A stretch of DNA of 64,000 nt from Burkholderia sp. Bp9142 (GTDB lineage Bacteria; Pseudomonadota; Gammaproteobacteria; Burkholderiales; Burkholderiaceae). A program made the translations under genes and the position numbers. A model generated the notes under the pieces. That model was given only the letters and a program-made list of their open reading frames with translations, was not told where the DNA came from and did no database searches. Where the stretch lies: assembly GCF_003853415.1 (NCBI RefSeq), contig NZ_QTPP01000007.1, positions 124,001 to 188,000 on the forward strand, in the 5' to 3' direction. Below, piece by piece: positions 19,838 to 29,712 of the stretch (the stretch's first letter is position 1; every line of letters starts with the position of its first letter).

Positions 19838-22800
19838 ATGTCAGATCCCCGCTTCGTCCATCTTCGCGTTCACTCCGAATTCTCGATTGCCGACGGCATC
19901 GTGCGTCTCGACGACATCGTCCAGGCGGCGGCCGCAGACGGCCAGGGCGCGCTCGCCCTCACCGATCTTGGCAACGCATTCGGCCTCGTCCGTTTCTACC
20001 AGGAAGCCCGCGGCAAGGGCATCAAGCCGATCGCCGGCTGCGACGTCTGGATCACCAATCCGGACGATCGCGACAAACCGTCGCGCCTGCTGCTGCTGGT
20101 GAAGGACAAGGTCGGCTACCTGAACCTGTGCGAGCTGCTGTCGAAGGCGTGGCTCACGAACCAGTACCGCGGCCGCGCGGAACTCGACGCGAGCTGGCTC
20201 GACGGCGAACTGTCGCAAGGGCTGCTCGCGCTGTCGGGCGCGCAGCAGGGCGATATCGGGCTCGCGTTCGCGGCCGGCAACGAGGAAGCCGCGCGCCGTC
20301 ATGCCGAGCGCTGGGCGAAGGTGTTCCCGGGCGGTTTCTACATCGAGCTGCAGCGTTACGGCCAGCCGGGCGCCGAGGCGTACATCCAGCAGGCTGCGAC
20401 GCTCGCCGCGTCGCTGAAGCTGCCGGTCGTCGCGACGCATCCGACGCAGTTCATGACCGACGACGATTTCACCGCGCACGAAGCGCGCGTGTGCATCTCG
20501 GAAGGCGACATGCTCGCGAATCCGCGGCGCCAGAAGCGCTTCACGACCGACCAGTACTTCCGCACGCAGGACGACATGGCCGCGCTGTTCGCCGACCTGC
20601 CGTCGGCGATCGCGAACACGGTCGAGATCGCGAAGCGCTGCAACCTGAAGCTCGAGCTCGGCAAGCCGAAGCTGCCGCTGTTCCCGACGCCGGACGGCAT
20701 GTCGCTCGACGACTACCTGGTCCAGCTGTCGAAGGAAGGGCTCGAGAAGCGCCTCGAACAGCTGTATCCGGATGCCGCGGAGCGTGACGCGCAGCGCGAC
20801 ACGTACTACAAGCGGCTCGAATTCGAGTGCGGGACCATCACGAAGATGGGCTTCCCGGGCTACTTCCTGATCGTTGCCGACTTCATCAACTGGGCGAAGA
20901 ACAACGGCGTGCCGGTCGGCCCGGGCCGCGGCTCGGGTGCCGGTTCGCTGGTCGCGTACGCGCTCGGCATCACCGATCTGGACCCGCTGCGCTACAACCT
21001 GCTGTTCGAGCGATTCCTGAATCCGGAGCGCGTGTCGATGCCCGACTTCGACATCGACTTCTGCCAGCACGGCCGCGATCGCGTGATCCAGTACGTGAAG
21101 GAGAAATACGGCGCGGACGCCGTGTCGCAGATCGCCACCTTCGGCACGATGGCCGCGAAGGCGGCCGTGCGCGACATCGGCCGCGTGCTCGATCTCGGCT
21201 ACATGTTCACCGACGGCGTCGCGAAGCTGATCCCGTTCAAGCCGGGCAAGCACGTGACGATCGCCGACGCGATGAAGGAAGAGCCGCAACTGCAGGAGCG
21301 CTACGACCACGAGGACGAAGTGCACCAGCTGCTCGACCTCGCGCAGCGCGTCGAGGGCCTGACACGCAACGTCGGGATGCACGCGGGCGGCGTGCTGATC
21401 GCGCCCGGCAAGCTGACCGATTTCTGTCCGCTGTACACGCAGGGCGACGACGGCGGCGTCGTCAGCCAGTACGACAAGGACGACGTCGAAGCCGTCGGCC
21501 TCGTGAAGTTCGACTTTCTGGGTCTCACGACCCTGACGATCCTCGACTGGGCCGAGCGCTACATCCGGCGCCTCGATGCGTCGAAGGCCGACTGGTCGCT
21601 CGCGCAGGTGCCGCTCGACGATCCGGCATCGTTCCAGATCCTGAAGAAGGCCAACACGGTCGCCGTGTTCCAGCTGGAAAGCCGCGGGATGCAGGGCATG
21701 CTGAAGGACGCGCAGCCCGACCGCTTCGAGGACATCATCGCGCTCGTGTCGTTGTACCGTCCGGGCCCGATGGACCTGATCCCGAGCTTCTGCGCACGGA
21801 AGCACGGCCGCGAGAAGGTCGACTATCCGGATCCGCGCGTCGAACCCGTCCTGAAAGAGACCTACGGCATCATGGTCTATCAGGAGCAGGTGATGCAGAT
21901 GGCGCAGATCATCGGCGGCTACTCGCTCGGCGGCGCCGACTTGCTGCGTCGCGCGATGGGCAAGAAGAAGCCCGAGGAGATGGCCAAGCACCGCGAGATC
22001 TTCGCCGAGGGTGCGGCGAAGAACGGCCTCACGCGCGAGAAGTCCGACGAGATCTTCGACTTGATGGAGAAGTTCGCGGGCTACGGCTTCAACAAGTCGC
22101 ACGCGGCGGCCTACGCACTGCTCGCGTATTTCACCGCGTGGCTGAAGGCGCACCATCCGGCCGAATTCATGGCGGCCAACATGACGCTCGCGATGGACGA
22201 CACCGACAAGGTGAAGATCCTGTTCGACGACTGCGTCGTGAACAACCTCGCGGTGCTGCCGCCGGACATCAACCAGTCGCATTACCGGTTCGAGCCGGTC
22301 GCCGAAGCCGACGGCAAGCGCTCGCGCACGATCCGCTACGGCCTCGGCGCAGTGAAGGGCAGCGGCCAGAACGCGATCGAGGAAATCCTGCGTGCGCGCG
22401 AGGAAAAGCCGTTCAGCGACCTGTTCGACTTCTGTGAGCGGATCGACCGGCGCGTCGTCAACCGCCGCACGGTCGAGGCGCTGATCCGCGCCGGCGCGTT
22501 CGATTCGCTGAACGCGAACCGCGCGCAGATGCTCGCGTCGGTGCCGCTCGCGATGGAAGCGGCCGAGCAGGCCGCGGCGAACGCGATGCAGGCTGGCCTG
22601 TTCGACATGGGGGCCGAGTCGCCGCACGCGCATGCGCTCGTCGACGAACCCGCGTGGGACGACAAGCGCCGCCTGCAGGAAGAGAAGGGCGCGCTCGGCT
22701 TCTACCTGTCAGGCCACCTGTTCGACGCGTATCGCGACGAAGTGCGCCGGTTCGTGCGGCAGAAGGTCGGGGACCTGAAGGAAGGGCGCGACAAGCTCGT

Positions 22801-23371
22801 CGCGGGCATCATCGCGTCGCTGCGCACGCAGATGACCCAACGCGGCAAGATGCTGATCGCATTGCTCGACGACGGTTCGGGCCAGTGCGAGATCACGATC
22901 TTCAACGAGCAGTTCGAGGCGAACAAGGCGCTGTTCAAGGAAGACGAGCTGCTGATCGTGCAGGGGCAGGCGCGCAACGACGCGTTCACCGGCGGCATCC
23001 GCTTCACGGCCGACACGGTGATGGATCTCGAGCGCGCGCGCAGCCGCTACGCGCAGGCGGTGCGGCTCACGATGAACGGTAATGCCGATGCGGCGGCGCT
23101 GCGCCGCGTGCTCGAGCCGCACGTGTCGAAGGACGATCCGGCGGCCGCGCCCGCGGTCGAGGCGCCCGCGCCGCGCGGCGGCGGGCGCGACGGCGGCCGT
23201 CGCCCGCAGGCACCGCTGCCGAACGGGCTCGCGGTCCAGGTTCACTACCGCAATGCGCGCGCGCAGGGCGAAATGCGTCTTGGCGACGCGTGGCGCGTGA
23301 AGCCGAGCGACACGCTGCTCGCGGAGCTGCGCGCGACATTCGACGGCAGCGTCGTCGAAATCACGTACTGA
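19838..23371 (+). CDS. dnaE: DNA polymerase III alpha subunit
   Basis: Replicative polymerase, 1177 residues (E. coli 1160). The N-terminal PHP domain begins FVHLRVHSEFSIADG. The C-family polymerase palm shows GPGRGSGAGSLVAYALGITDLDPL and PDFDIDFCQHGRDRVI with the catalytic aspartates. An OB fold near residues 990-1060 (VAGIIASLRTQMTQRG, DDGSGQCEITIF) follows, then an Ala/Pro/Arg-rich spacer and a short C-terminal tail that should contact the clamp loader. MSDPRFVHL is the family start; the frame is open to 19679 but earlier residues are unrelated. Confidence 0.97.
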   Translation: MSDPRFVHLRVHSEFSIADGIVRLDDIVQAAAADGQGALALTDLGNAFGLVRFYQEARGKGIKPIAGCDVWITNPDDRDKPSRLLLLVKDKVGYLNLCELLSKAWLTNQYRGRAELDASWLDGELSQGLLALSGAQQGDIGLAFAAGNEEAARRHAERWAKVFPGGFYIELQRYGQPGAEAYIQQAATLAASLKLPVVATHPTQFMTDDDFTAHEARVCISEGDMLANPRRQKRFTTDQYFRTQDDMAALFADLPSAIANTVEIAKRCNLKLELGKPKLPLFPTPDGMSLDDYLVQLSKEGLEKRLEQLYPDAAERDAQRDTYYKRLEFECGTITKMGFPGYFLIVADFINWAKNNGVPVGPGRGSGAGSLVAYALGITDLDPLRYNLLFERFLNPERVSMPDFDIDFCQHGRDRVIQYVKEKYGADAVSQIATFGTMAAKAAVRDIGRVLDLGYMFTDGVAKLIPFKPGKHVTIADAMKEEPQLQERYDHEDEVHQLLDLAQRVEGLTRNVGMHAGGVLIAPGKLTDFCPLYTQGDDGGVVSQYDKDDVEAVGLVKFDFLGLTTLTILDWAERYIRRLDASKADWSLAQVPLDDPASFQILKKANTVAVFQLESRGMQGMLKDAQPDRFEDIIALVSLYRPGPMDLIPSFCARKHGREKVDYPDPRVEPVLKETYGIMVYQEQVMQMAQIIGGYSLGGADLLRRAMGKKKPEEMAKHREIFAEGAAKNGLTREKSDEIFDLMEKFAGYGFNKSHAAAYALLAYFTAWLKAHHPAEFMAANMTLAMDDTDKVKILFDDCVVNNLAVLPPDINQSHYRFEPVAEADGKRSRTIRYGLGAVKGSGQNAIEEILRAREEKPFSDLFDFCERIDRRVVNRRTVEALIRAGAFDSLNANRAQMLASVPLAMEAAEQAAANAMQAGLFDMGAESPHAHALVDEPAWDDKRRLQEEKGALGFYLSGHLFDAYRDEVRRFVRQKVGDLKEGRDKLVAGIIASLRTQMTQRGKMLIALLDDGSGQCEITIFNEQFEANKALFKEDELLIVQGQARNDAFTGGIRFTADTVMDLERARSRYAQAVRLTMNGNADAAALRRVLEPHVSKDDPAAAPAVEAPAPRGGGRDGGRRPQAPLPNGLAVQVHYRNARAQGEMRLGDAWRVKPSDTLLAELRATFDGSVVEITY

Positions 23372-23401
23372 CCGCGTCCCCACCTGACGGTGTCGCATCC
23401 G

Positions 23402-23450
23402 CGGCCCGTCGCATCGCCATCGTGCGGTGCGGCGGGCCGTTTTCATTTTG
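23402..23450 (+). terminator. Intrinsic terminator after dnaE
   Basis: Arms CGGCCCG (23402) and CGGGCCG (23433-23439) enclose a GC-rich loop and are followed by TTTTCATTTT. Confidence 0.65.
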
Positions 23451-23458
23451 GCGGATGC

Positions 23459-23487
23459 TTGGGACTGTCATCCGGACGCTATACAAT
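23459..23487 (+). promoter_or_regulatory. Sigma-70 promoter of the LPS glycosyltransferase genes
   Basis: TTGGGA (23459-23464) and TACAAT (23482-23487) are separated by 17 bp, directly after the dnaE terminator. Predicted transcription start is near 23494. Confidence 0.65.
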
Positions 23488-23682
23488 CCGTCGCGCACGA
23501 CGCAGATGCGGCGCCGTCCGCGGGCCAGGCGGCATCGCGCGCTTGAAAACGGGGATGGTTCCACGCGGCGCGCCATGCAGCGCGGTGCCGCGAGCGACCA
23601 CGCGACATGGCCGGCACGGACGGGGGCGCCAGGATGCCGGTCGGTACGCGACGATAAAAATGCCGATAGCTGGACCAAGACA

Positions 23683-24777
23683 ATGGCCAACGGGAAACCG
23701 ACGCGGCGGATCCTCGTGATCCGGATTGATTTTCTGGGCGACATGCTGTGCACGACCGCTTTCCTCGGCGCGCTGAAACAGCGCTGGCCGGACGCGGAAC
23801 TGCACGTGGTCGCGAACCGCTACAACGCGGCCGCGCTGGCCGGCAACCCGGACGTGCACACGGTCCACACGTATGTGTACAGCCGTCAGTGCGAGCGCAA
23901 CGACCGCCCCGGACGGATGCGCGCATTTTTCGACCGGCTGCGGCTCGTGCGCCGGCTGCGCCGCCTGCGGTTCGATCTCGTGGTCGTGCCGAACGGCGGC
24001 ATGCATTGCAGCAGCATCCAGTTCGCGCGGCAGCTCGGCGTGAAGGATTGCCGCTGGCACGATGCCGATTCCGAATTCGACGATCGCCAGCCCGAACATG
24101 TCGCGTCGCGGCCGATATGCCATGAAGCGCTGTCGGGATTCCGGCTCGTGCCCGAACTCGGCCGCACCGGTCTCGACGGTCTCGCGCTGTCCGTCCACCC
24201 GGACCGCGCGCTGCAGGACACGTGGTATCGGCTGCTCGGGCCGCGCACGAAACCGCGCGTCGGGCTGTTCGTCTCGAACAAGGCGGCCGAGCGGCGCTGG
24301 CCGGCCGATCGCTGGCGCGACCTCGGCCGGCGGCTCGCGCCGGTCGCCGATGTGATCGTGTTCCGCGACCCCGCCGTGTCGGCCGGTGCCGACACCGACG
24401 GCGACGCGTGGCGGGACGTGAACGCCCGGCACGTCACGCCATCGTCGGTGGTCGAACTGGTGGCCGCCGCGAGCCTGCTCGACGCGATCGTGTCGGCCGA
24501 CAGCGCCCCCGTGCATCTCGCGTCGGCGCTCGGCGTGCCGGTCGCCGGGCTGTTCGAGGACCGTCCCGAGAAATACCTGCGCTGGCATCCGCTCGGCGTG
24601 CCGCACGTGATCCTGCGGGCCGGCGCGACGGTCGATGCGATCGGCGTCGACGCGCTCGAGCGCGCGGTGCTGCATCTGTTGACGCCGGCCGGGCAGGCCG
24701 GCGACGCGACGAGCGCCGCGATGCCGCTGCCGGGTATCACGCTCGCGGCACCCGGGGTTGGCGCGATCGTTTCGTAG
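23683..24777 (+). CDS. Glycosyltransferase family 9 (heptosyltransferase-like)
   Basis: A 364-residue GT-B enzyme likely to add heptose or another sugar to the LPS inner core from an ADP-activated donor at the cytoplasmic membrane face. The N-terminal motif RRILVIRIDFLGDMLCTTAFLGALKQRWPD and the C-terminal donor-site region (VGLFVSNKAAERRWPADRW, IVSADSAPVHLASALGVPVAGLF) are family hallmarks. The start MANGKPTRR at 23683 sits just before the first strand. It has its own promoter and is followed by a second GT9 gene after 267 bp. Acceptor not determinable. Confidence 0.88.
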   Translation: MANGKPTRRILVIRIDFLGDMLCTTAFLGALKQRWPDAELHVVANRYNAAALAGNPDVHTVHTYVYSRQCERNDRPGRMRAFFDRLRLVRRLRRLRFDLVVVPNGGMHCSSIQFARQLGVKDCRWHDADSEFDDRQPEHVASRPICHEALSGFRLVPELGRTGLDGLALSVHPDRALQDTWYRLLGPRTKPRVGLFVSNKAAERRWPADRWRDLGRRLAPVADVIVFRDPAVSAGADTDGDAWRDVNARHVTPSSVVELVAAASLLDAIVSADSAPVHLASALGVPVAGLFEDRPEKYLRWHPLGVPHVILRAGATVDAIGVDALERAVLHLLTPAGQAGDATSAAMPLPGITLAAPGVGAIVS

Positions 24778-25044
24778 CGGCCCGGAACGCGGGCGGCGCC
24801 GGCATTGCCGGCACTGCCATTGGACGGGCAAGCGGGAGCAAACGCGCGCAAGGAGAAGCAGAGGCCGCAGGCCGCGTCGCGAGCGTCGCGTCGTTGCCGC
24901 GTTGCCGCAAAGGGCGGCACCGGCTACCGGCCGCCGCCGAGACGTGCCACCCACACCCGAAGCCCGCGCCCCGGCGCCACGCCATCGGCCGCAAAATCCT
25001 GTACATTGCGAGCCTTGTCCAGCCAGCTAGACGGAACGATCGCC

Positions 25045-26223
25045 GTGGCCCTGTTTTCTTCCGCCCGCCCGCCCAGAACCATCCTCGTCGCCGCACCGCG
25101 CCGCATCGGCGACGTGCTGCTGACGACGCCGCTCGTGCGTTCGCTGAAGGCGCGCTGGCCCGATGCACAGATCGACATGCTGGTGTTTCGCGGCACCGAG
25201 GGCGTGCTGGAGCACAACCCCGACGTGCGGCGCGTGATCGTCGTCGCGCAGCGCGCCGGGTTCCCGGAGCGGCTGCGCGATGCGCTGTCGATGTGGCGCC
25301 GCTACGATCTCGCGTGCGCGGCACTGAGCTCCGACCGGCCGCGCTTCTATAGCTGGTTCGCCGGCCGCAAGCGCGTCGGCCTCGTCGATCCGAACCGTGT
25401 CACGCTGCTTACGCGGATGATGCTGAACGGCATTGCGATCAATCACCACGAGTCCGCGCATACGGTCGTCAGCACGCTGGCGCTCGCGCCGGTGATCGGC
25501 ATCGAGCCGGTGTCCGAGGTCGTCGCGCCGGGCATCGGCGACGATCCCGCGCGGCGCGCGCGATTCGACGCGTGGCTCGCGGAGTCGCCGGCCATCCGCG
25601 ACGGCAAGCCGCTCGTCGTGCTGCATCCGTATCCGATGTTCCGCTACAAGCAATGGCGGCTCGAAGGCTGGGTCGAGATGATCGAATGGCTGCGCGCGCA
25701 GGGGTTCGCGATCGCGCTGTCGGGCGGCCCGGCCGATCGCGAGCGCGAGTACGCGGAGCAGGTCGCGGCCGAGGCGGGCGGCGACGTGCTGAACCTGGTC
25801 GGCCGCCTGACGTTCGGCGAAAGTGCGGAGCTGGTGCGGCGCGCGCGGCTGTTCATCGGGCCCGATACGGGCGCGACGCACGTCGCGGCCGCGACGGGCA
25901 CCGACACGATCGCGCTGTTCGGTCCGTCCGACCCGGTGCGCTGGGGGCCGTGGCCGCAGCACTGGCCGCCGACCGAAAACCCGTGGGCGCTGCGCGGCTC
26001 CGCGCGGCACGGCAACGTGTGGCTGCTGCAGGGTGAGGGCGATTGCGTGCCGTGCCGGCACGAGGGCTGCGAGCGCCACGTCGACAGCCATAGCGACTGC
26101 CTCGTCAATCTTGGCACGCAGCGTGTGAAGGCGGCGGCGGCGGAGATGCTCGGGCTGAATCCGCCGGGCGCCGCCGACACGGTCGTCGACACGTCACGGC
26201 TGCATCGCGCGCGCTCGGACTGA
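25045..26223 (+). CDS. Second glycosyltransferase family 9 protein (heptosyltransferase-like)
   Basis: A 392-residue paralogue of the upstream gene. Family features: RTILVAAPRRIGDVLLTTPLVRSLKARWPDA at the N-terminus, LVVLHPYPMFRYKQWRLEGW and FIGPDTGATHVAAATGTDTIALFGPSDPVRWGPW in the donor half. A cysteine cluster near the C-terminus (CVPCRHEGCERH) is unusual. I chose GTG 25045, which gives VALFSSARPPRTILV; the frame is open to 24805 without family residues and no in-frame ATG lies near the domain. Likely in LPS core synthesis with the neighbours. Confidence 0.87.
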   Translation: MALFSSARPPRTILVAAPRRIGDVLLTTPLVRSLKARWPDAQIDMLVFRGTEGVLEHNPDVRRVIVVAQRAGFPERLRDALSMWRRYDLACAALSSDRPRFYSWFAGRKRVGLVDPNRVTLLTRMMLNGIAINHHESAHTVVSTLALAPVIGIEPVSEVVAPGIGDDPARRARFDAWLAESPAIRDGKPLVVLHPYPMFRYKQWRLEGWVEMIEWLRAQGFAIALSGGPADREREYAEQVAAEAGGDVLNLVGRLTFGESAELVRRARLFIGPDTGATHVAAATGTDTIALFGPSDPVRWGPWPQHWPPTENPWALRGSARHGNVWLLQGEGDCVPCRHEGCERHVDSHSDCLVNLGTQRVKAAAAEMLGLNPPGAADTVVDTSRLHRARSD

Positions 26224-26361
26224 CGCGCGAAAGCCGGACGTTTCCTGATTAGACAAGCGGAGCGTGGCGACGCGTCGCGTCGATGGCGCGCGGCCGCGCG
26301 TGTGTCGCCATCGAGCCGATCCGGCCGCGCCCCGCGCCGGTCCGGTGCGAGGCGGAGCGGG

Positions 26362-27642
26362 TTACGCGCTGCGCCGGATCGCCGACGTCTCGCGCGGCAG
26401 CGCTTCGCCGCGCTCGGCGCAGCCGAGCAGGATGCCGGCGAGCAGCACCAGCAGGTGACCTTCGGCGAAATCGAGCAGCAGCGAATTCGCAAGGCTGCCG
26501 ATCGCGAAGATCGCGAGCCACGCGAGCAGCAAGTGCTGCGAACGCGGGTCGAGCGTGCGGCTGCCGCGCGCGATCTGCACGATCAGGTTCAGGAACAGCA
26601 GTACGCCGAGCGTGCCGAGCTGTACGGCCATCAGCAGGTATTCGTTATGCGGGTTCGACGTGAGCTGGCCTTCGGCGGCCGTCTTGCCCGCCGTGAGCTT
26701 CTGGAACTCGAACTCGAGACCGCCCGAGCCGTAGCCGATCACGGGGCGCTGGCGGTACAGCTCGAGCCCCTTCTTGTACCACTCGAGACGCAGCCCGGTC
26801 GACGTGGCCGCATCGGTCTGCCGATACTGCTGCACTTCCGTCACGACCTTCACGAGGCGGCCGTCGTGCACCGTGCACGCGGCGACGACGAGCGCGACGC
26901 CGGCCAGGACCAGCGCCCCGGCGGCGAGCCCCGCGCGCAATGCCGACCGGCGGCGCAGCAGCAGCACGAAACGCACCGCGACGACGAGGATCAGCAGCAG
27001 CGCGATGAGCTGTCCGGTGCGCCCCTGCAGCATCACGAACACGTTGATCAGCGACCACGCGGCGACGGCTGCATACGCGGCGCGCGATAGCGCGGTGCGG
27101 GCCGACAGCGCGAGGTCGGCGGCCTGATAGAACAGCAGCGCGCCGAACATGCCGGCCGCGATGTGGTTCTTGAACACCCACGCGCGCGACAGCGGCAGAT
27201 CGGTCGCATGCGCGGGCCCGATCGCGGTCAGGCCGAGATAGTTGGTGGTCGACAGCAGCAGGATCACGCACAGCGTGCCGAACCACGCGCGCCGCACGAT
27301 CGGCGCCCAGTTCGAATGGCGGAAGGCGAGTACGGCAAACGGCAGCAGCAGCAGCTTGTCGTACTTGGCGACCCAGTTCCACGCCTTCGGGTGCGGCGCG
27401 ACCGTATAGGCGACGCTCGCGGCCAGCGCCGCGAGGATCAGCAGCGCGGCGAGCGATGCCGGTTCGGTGACGAACGAGCGCAGGTCGCGCCAGAATTCGG
27501 GGGAGATCACGAGCGCGGCCGCGAACAGCCCGCAGAACACGTTGGTCAGCGCGGTCGAGACGGGCACCATGCAGAGCGCGATGACGGCGAAGGCGCGGGC
27601 GGCGGTCAGGCGCCGCGTGGCGGGAGCGGAAAACGAAAGCAT
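26362..27642 (-). CDS. waaL: O-antigen ligase-like membrane protein (WaaL family)
   Basis: Integral membrane enzyme expected to join undecaprenyl-linked O-antigen to lipid A-core in the periplasm. The 426-residue protein has about ten to twelve membrane helices and a large periplasmic loop with the Wzy_C pattern (GLRLEWYKKGLELYRQRPVIGYGSGG, SNPHNEYLLMAVQLGTLG), including the conserved Arg and His. ATG 27642 has an AGG eight bases upstream and was preferred over ATG 27672. A TATACT lies near 27732-27737 on this strand. WaaL and O-antigen polymerase cannot be split by motif alone; the core-glycosyltransferase context favours WaaL. Confidence 0.8.
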   Translation of the reverse strand: MLSFSAPATRRLTAARAFAVIALCMVPVSTALTNVFCGLFAAALVISPEFWRDLRSFVTEPASLAALLILAALAASVAYTVAPHPKAWNWVAKYDKLLLLPFAVLAFRHSNWAPIVRRAWFGTLCVILLLSTTNYLGLTAIGPAHATDLPLSRAWVFKNHIAAGMFGALLFYQAADLALSARTALSRAAYAAVAAWSLINVFVMLQGRTGQLIALLLILVVAVRFVLLLRRRSALRAGLAAGALVLAGVALVVAACTVHDGRLVKVVTEVQQYRQTDAATSTGLRLEWYKKGLELYRQRPVIGYGSGGLEFEFQKLTAGKTAAEGQLTSNPHNEYLLMAVQLGTLGVLLFLNLIVQIARGSRTLDPRSQHLLLAWLAIFAIGSLANSLLLDFAEGHLLVLLAGILLGCAERGEALPRETSAIRRSA

Positions 27643-27778
27643 CGGAACCTGTCGAATGGACGAATGCGGCATGCGGGCACCGTGCTGCGCGCCGCGCGCC
27701 CCGCGGCGGCAGTGCCCGGGACGAAGCGCGCAGTATACGCGAAGCGGCGTCCGTTTCCGCGTCGTTTCCGGGGTCTGA

Positions 27779-28621
27779 TCAGCTGAATGCGCGCTTGATC
27801 CGCGAGCGCAGCAGCGCGCGCTTCAGGCGCCCTTCGACGGCCGGCGTGTCGAGCGCGACGCGCGAGCCGGCCGGCTCGCCGCGATGCAGGTAATAGCGGT
27901 CGAACGTGGCCTGCGTCATGCCCCATTTGTTGAGGAACTGGCGGCGGCCGTCGTTCTTGACGATCTTGCCGGTGCTCTTCTGCTGGAAGTGGTAGACGAG
28001 GCTGTCGCCGACGCCAAGGAAGATCCGGCAGCCGGCGTCCCAGAATTTCATCGAGAAGTCGTTGTCGCTGCTCATCCCCGGCGACAGCTCGCTGCTGTAG
28101 CCGCCGATGCGGTTCCACCAGTCGCGGTGCACGAGCGTCGGCGGCCAGGTCGAGCCGAGCCAGTCCGCGCGCGCGAGCCGCGGCGTGGCCGCGACGAGGC
28201 CGGCCGCGTCGAACTGTTCGGCGTCGCGGCCGAAATTGCTGACGACGACGCAGGGGTTGCGCGTGTCGACCGGCTCGACCATCGTGCCGGACAGCATGAA
28301 CAGGTCGGTCGGCATCTGCTCGATGCGCCGCGCGAGCGCCGCGTCCCAGCCGGGGCAGCAGTACATGTCGTCGTTCATGTAGACGACGTAGTCGCGCGTC
28401 GCGCGCGCGGCGGCCAGGTTCACCGCGTGGCAGATGCCGATGTTGGCCGGCGACGCGGTGTGCTCGATGCCTTCGCTGCGCACCCAGTCGAGCGTGCCGT
28501 CCGAGCCGTCGTTCACGTGCACGATGATCTGGTGGTCGTACGCCGAATGACGGCGCAGGCTGTCGACGACGAGCTTGAGGTACGGCAGGTTGTTCCAGGT
28601 CGGGATGATGATGGAGAACAT
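27779..28621 (-). CDS. Glycosyltransferase family 2
   Basis: A 280-residue GT-A enzyme. The N-terminus FSIIIPTWNNLPYLKLVVDSL is the GT2 signature; HVNDGSDGTLDW gives the nucleotide-binding aspartates and YVVYMNDDMYCCPGW the DxD-like metal site. It transfers an undetermined sugar, probably to LPS or another surface glycan given its neighbours. ATG 28621 places the first strand at the N-terminus; the upstream in-frame start at 28729 adds proline-rich residues. Same strand as the WaaL-like and WaaE-like genes, with 136-145 bp gaps. Confidence 0.88.
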   Translation of the reverse strand: MFSIIIPTWNNLPYLKLVVDSLRRHSAYDHQIIVHVNDGSDGTLDWVRSEGIEHTASPANIGICHAVNLAAARATRDYVVYMNDDMYCCPGWDAALARRIEQMPTDLFMLSGTMVEPVDTRNPCVVVSNFGRDAEQFDAAGLVAATPRLARADWLGSTWPPTLVHRDWWNRIGGYSSELSPGMSSDNDFSMKFWDAGCRIFLGVGDSLVYHFQQKSTGKIVKNDGRRQFLNKWGMTQATFDRYYLHRGEPAGSRVALDTPAVEGRLKRALLRSRIKRAFS

Positions 28622-28766
28622 GGCGGTCGGATTCGGTGGTCGTCGTGTCGGTGGCGCGTGGCGCGGCGCCGCGCTCGGGCGCGCATGGCACGCGGGCAGC
28701 CCGGCATTGTAACGCCGGGCCGGCCGCATGCCGGCGGCGTCAGGGGGGAGGCAGGGCGGGGCGTGC

Positions 28767-29519
28767 TCAGCGGGCCGCTTCGTGGCCGAGCTTCAGGAAC
28801 CGGTAGTACACCGTTTCCGCGTTGAACACGGCGATCATGAAGCCCGCCCGGCCGTCGAGAAACCCGCGTCGCAGCACGTAGGTCCTGACGAACGCCCATG
28901 CGCCGCGCGCGAGCGCCTTGCCGAAGCCGCCGCGCTGGCCGGCCGCGCGGCGCTGGCGCGCGCCGGCCGTCGAATACGCATCGAGCTTGCGCACGACGGT
29001 TTCGAAATCCTCGTACGAATAATGCATCAGCTTGCCCGGCAGCCGCTGCGCGGGCGTGTCGAACACGAGTCGTTCGTGCACCAAGTCGTCGGAGAAGCGC
29101 GCGCTGCCGCGCCGGAACAGGCGTGGCACCCAGTCCGGATACCAGCCGCTGTGGCGGATCCACTGGCCGCAGAAGCTCGACAGCCGGTCGAGCGCGTAGA
29201 CCTGCGCGGCCGGCGTGCGGATGGCCGCGCGGATCGACTGCGCGAGTTCCGGGCTGACCACCTCGTCGGTGTCGAGCGACAGGATCCAGTCGGTGTCGAG
29301 CGCGTCGAGCGCGCGGTTCTTCTGCGGGCCGAAGCCGGGCCAGTCGCGCTCGACGATCACGCGGGCGCCGTGCGCGCGGGCGATCGCGACGGTATCGTCG
29401 GTGCTGCCGCCGTCGATCACGACGACGTCGTCGGCGAAGGTCAGCGCGTCGAGGCACTGCGCGAGCCGCGCGGCCGCGTTGAGGGCGATGAGGGCGACGC
29501 CGAGGGTGGGTTCTGCCAT
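28767..29519 (-). CDS. Glycosyltransferase family 2, WaaE/KdtX-like LPS core enzyme
   Basis: A 250-residue GT2 protein resembling WaaE-type beta-1,4-glucosyltransferases that decorate inner-core heptose. Motifs: LGVALIALNAAARLAQCLDAL, DDVVVIDGGSTDDT, GFGPQKNRALDAL and WILSLDTDEVVSPEL, which are characteristic of this subgroup. A TATACT -10 candidate lies at 29556-29561 on this strand, about 37 bp before the ATG. Divergent from msbA. Confidence 0.88.
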   Translation of the reverse strand: MAEPTLGVALIALNAAARLAQCLDALTFADDVVVIDGGSTDDTVAIARAHGARVIVERDWPGFGPQKNRALDALDTDWILSLDTDEVVSPELAQSIRAAIRTPAAQVYALDRLSSFCGQWIRHSGWYPDWVPRLFRRGSARFSDDLVHERLVFDTPAQRLPGKLMHYSYEDFETVVRKLDAYSTAGARQRRAAGQRGGFGKALARGAWAFVRTYVLRRGFLDGRAGFMIAVFNAETVYYRFLKLGHEAAR

Positions 29520-29619
29520 GAAATCGTCGAAAAGGCGGAGAAAACGGTGAGCGGCAGTATACCCGCGCGCCGGCCGGCGGCCGCTTCGGCAACGGCCGTG
29601 CCGGCGGGGGCAGTGCAGC

Positions 29620-29625
29620 TATAAT
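29620..29625 (+). promoter_or_regulatory. Consensus -10 (TATAAT) of the msbA promoter
   Basis: A perfect TATAAT lies about 90 bp before the msbA start. The -35 position (CGTGCC) is poor, so activity may depend on other contacts. Confidence 0.5.
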
Positions 29626-29712
29626 GTTGGGCCTTTTTCGGCACCCGCCGGACGGGGCGCATCCCGGGCAGCCATGCCCCGGGCGCCGCGTCGCGGCTCA
29701 AGAAGGATTGCC

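Larger units (their letters stand above)
23372..23682 (+). other. Intergenic region between dnaE and the first GT9 gene
   Basis: This holds the dnaE terminator (23402-23450) and a well-spaced promoter (23459-23487), followed by a leader of about 190 nt for the glycosyltransferase. No gene is seen. Confidence 0.6.
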
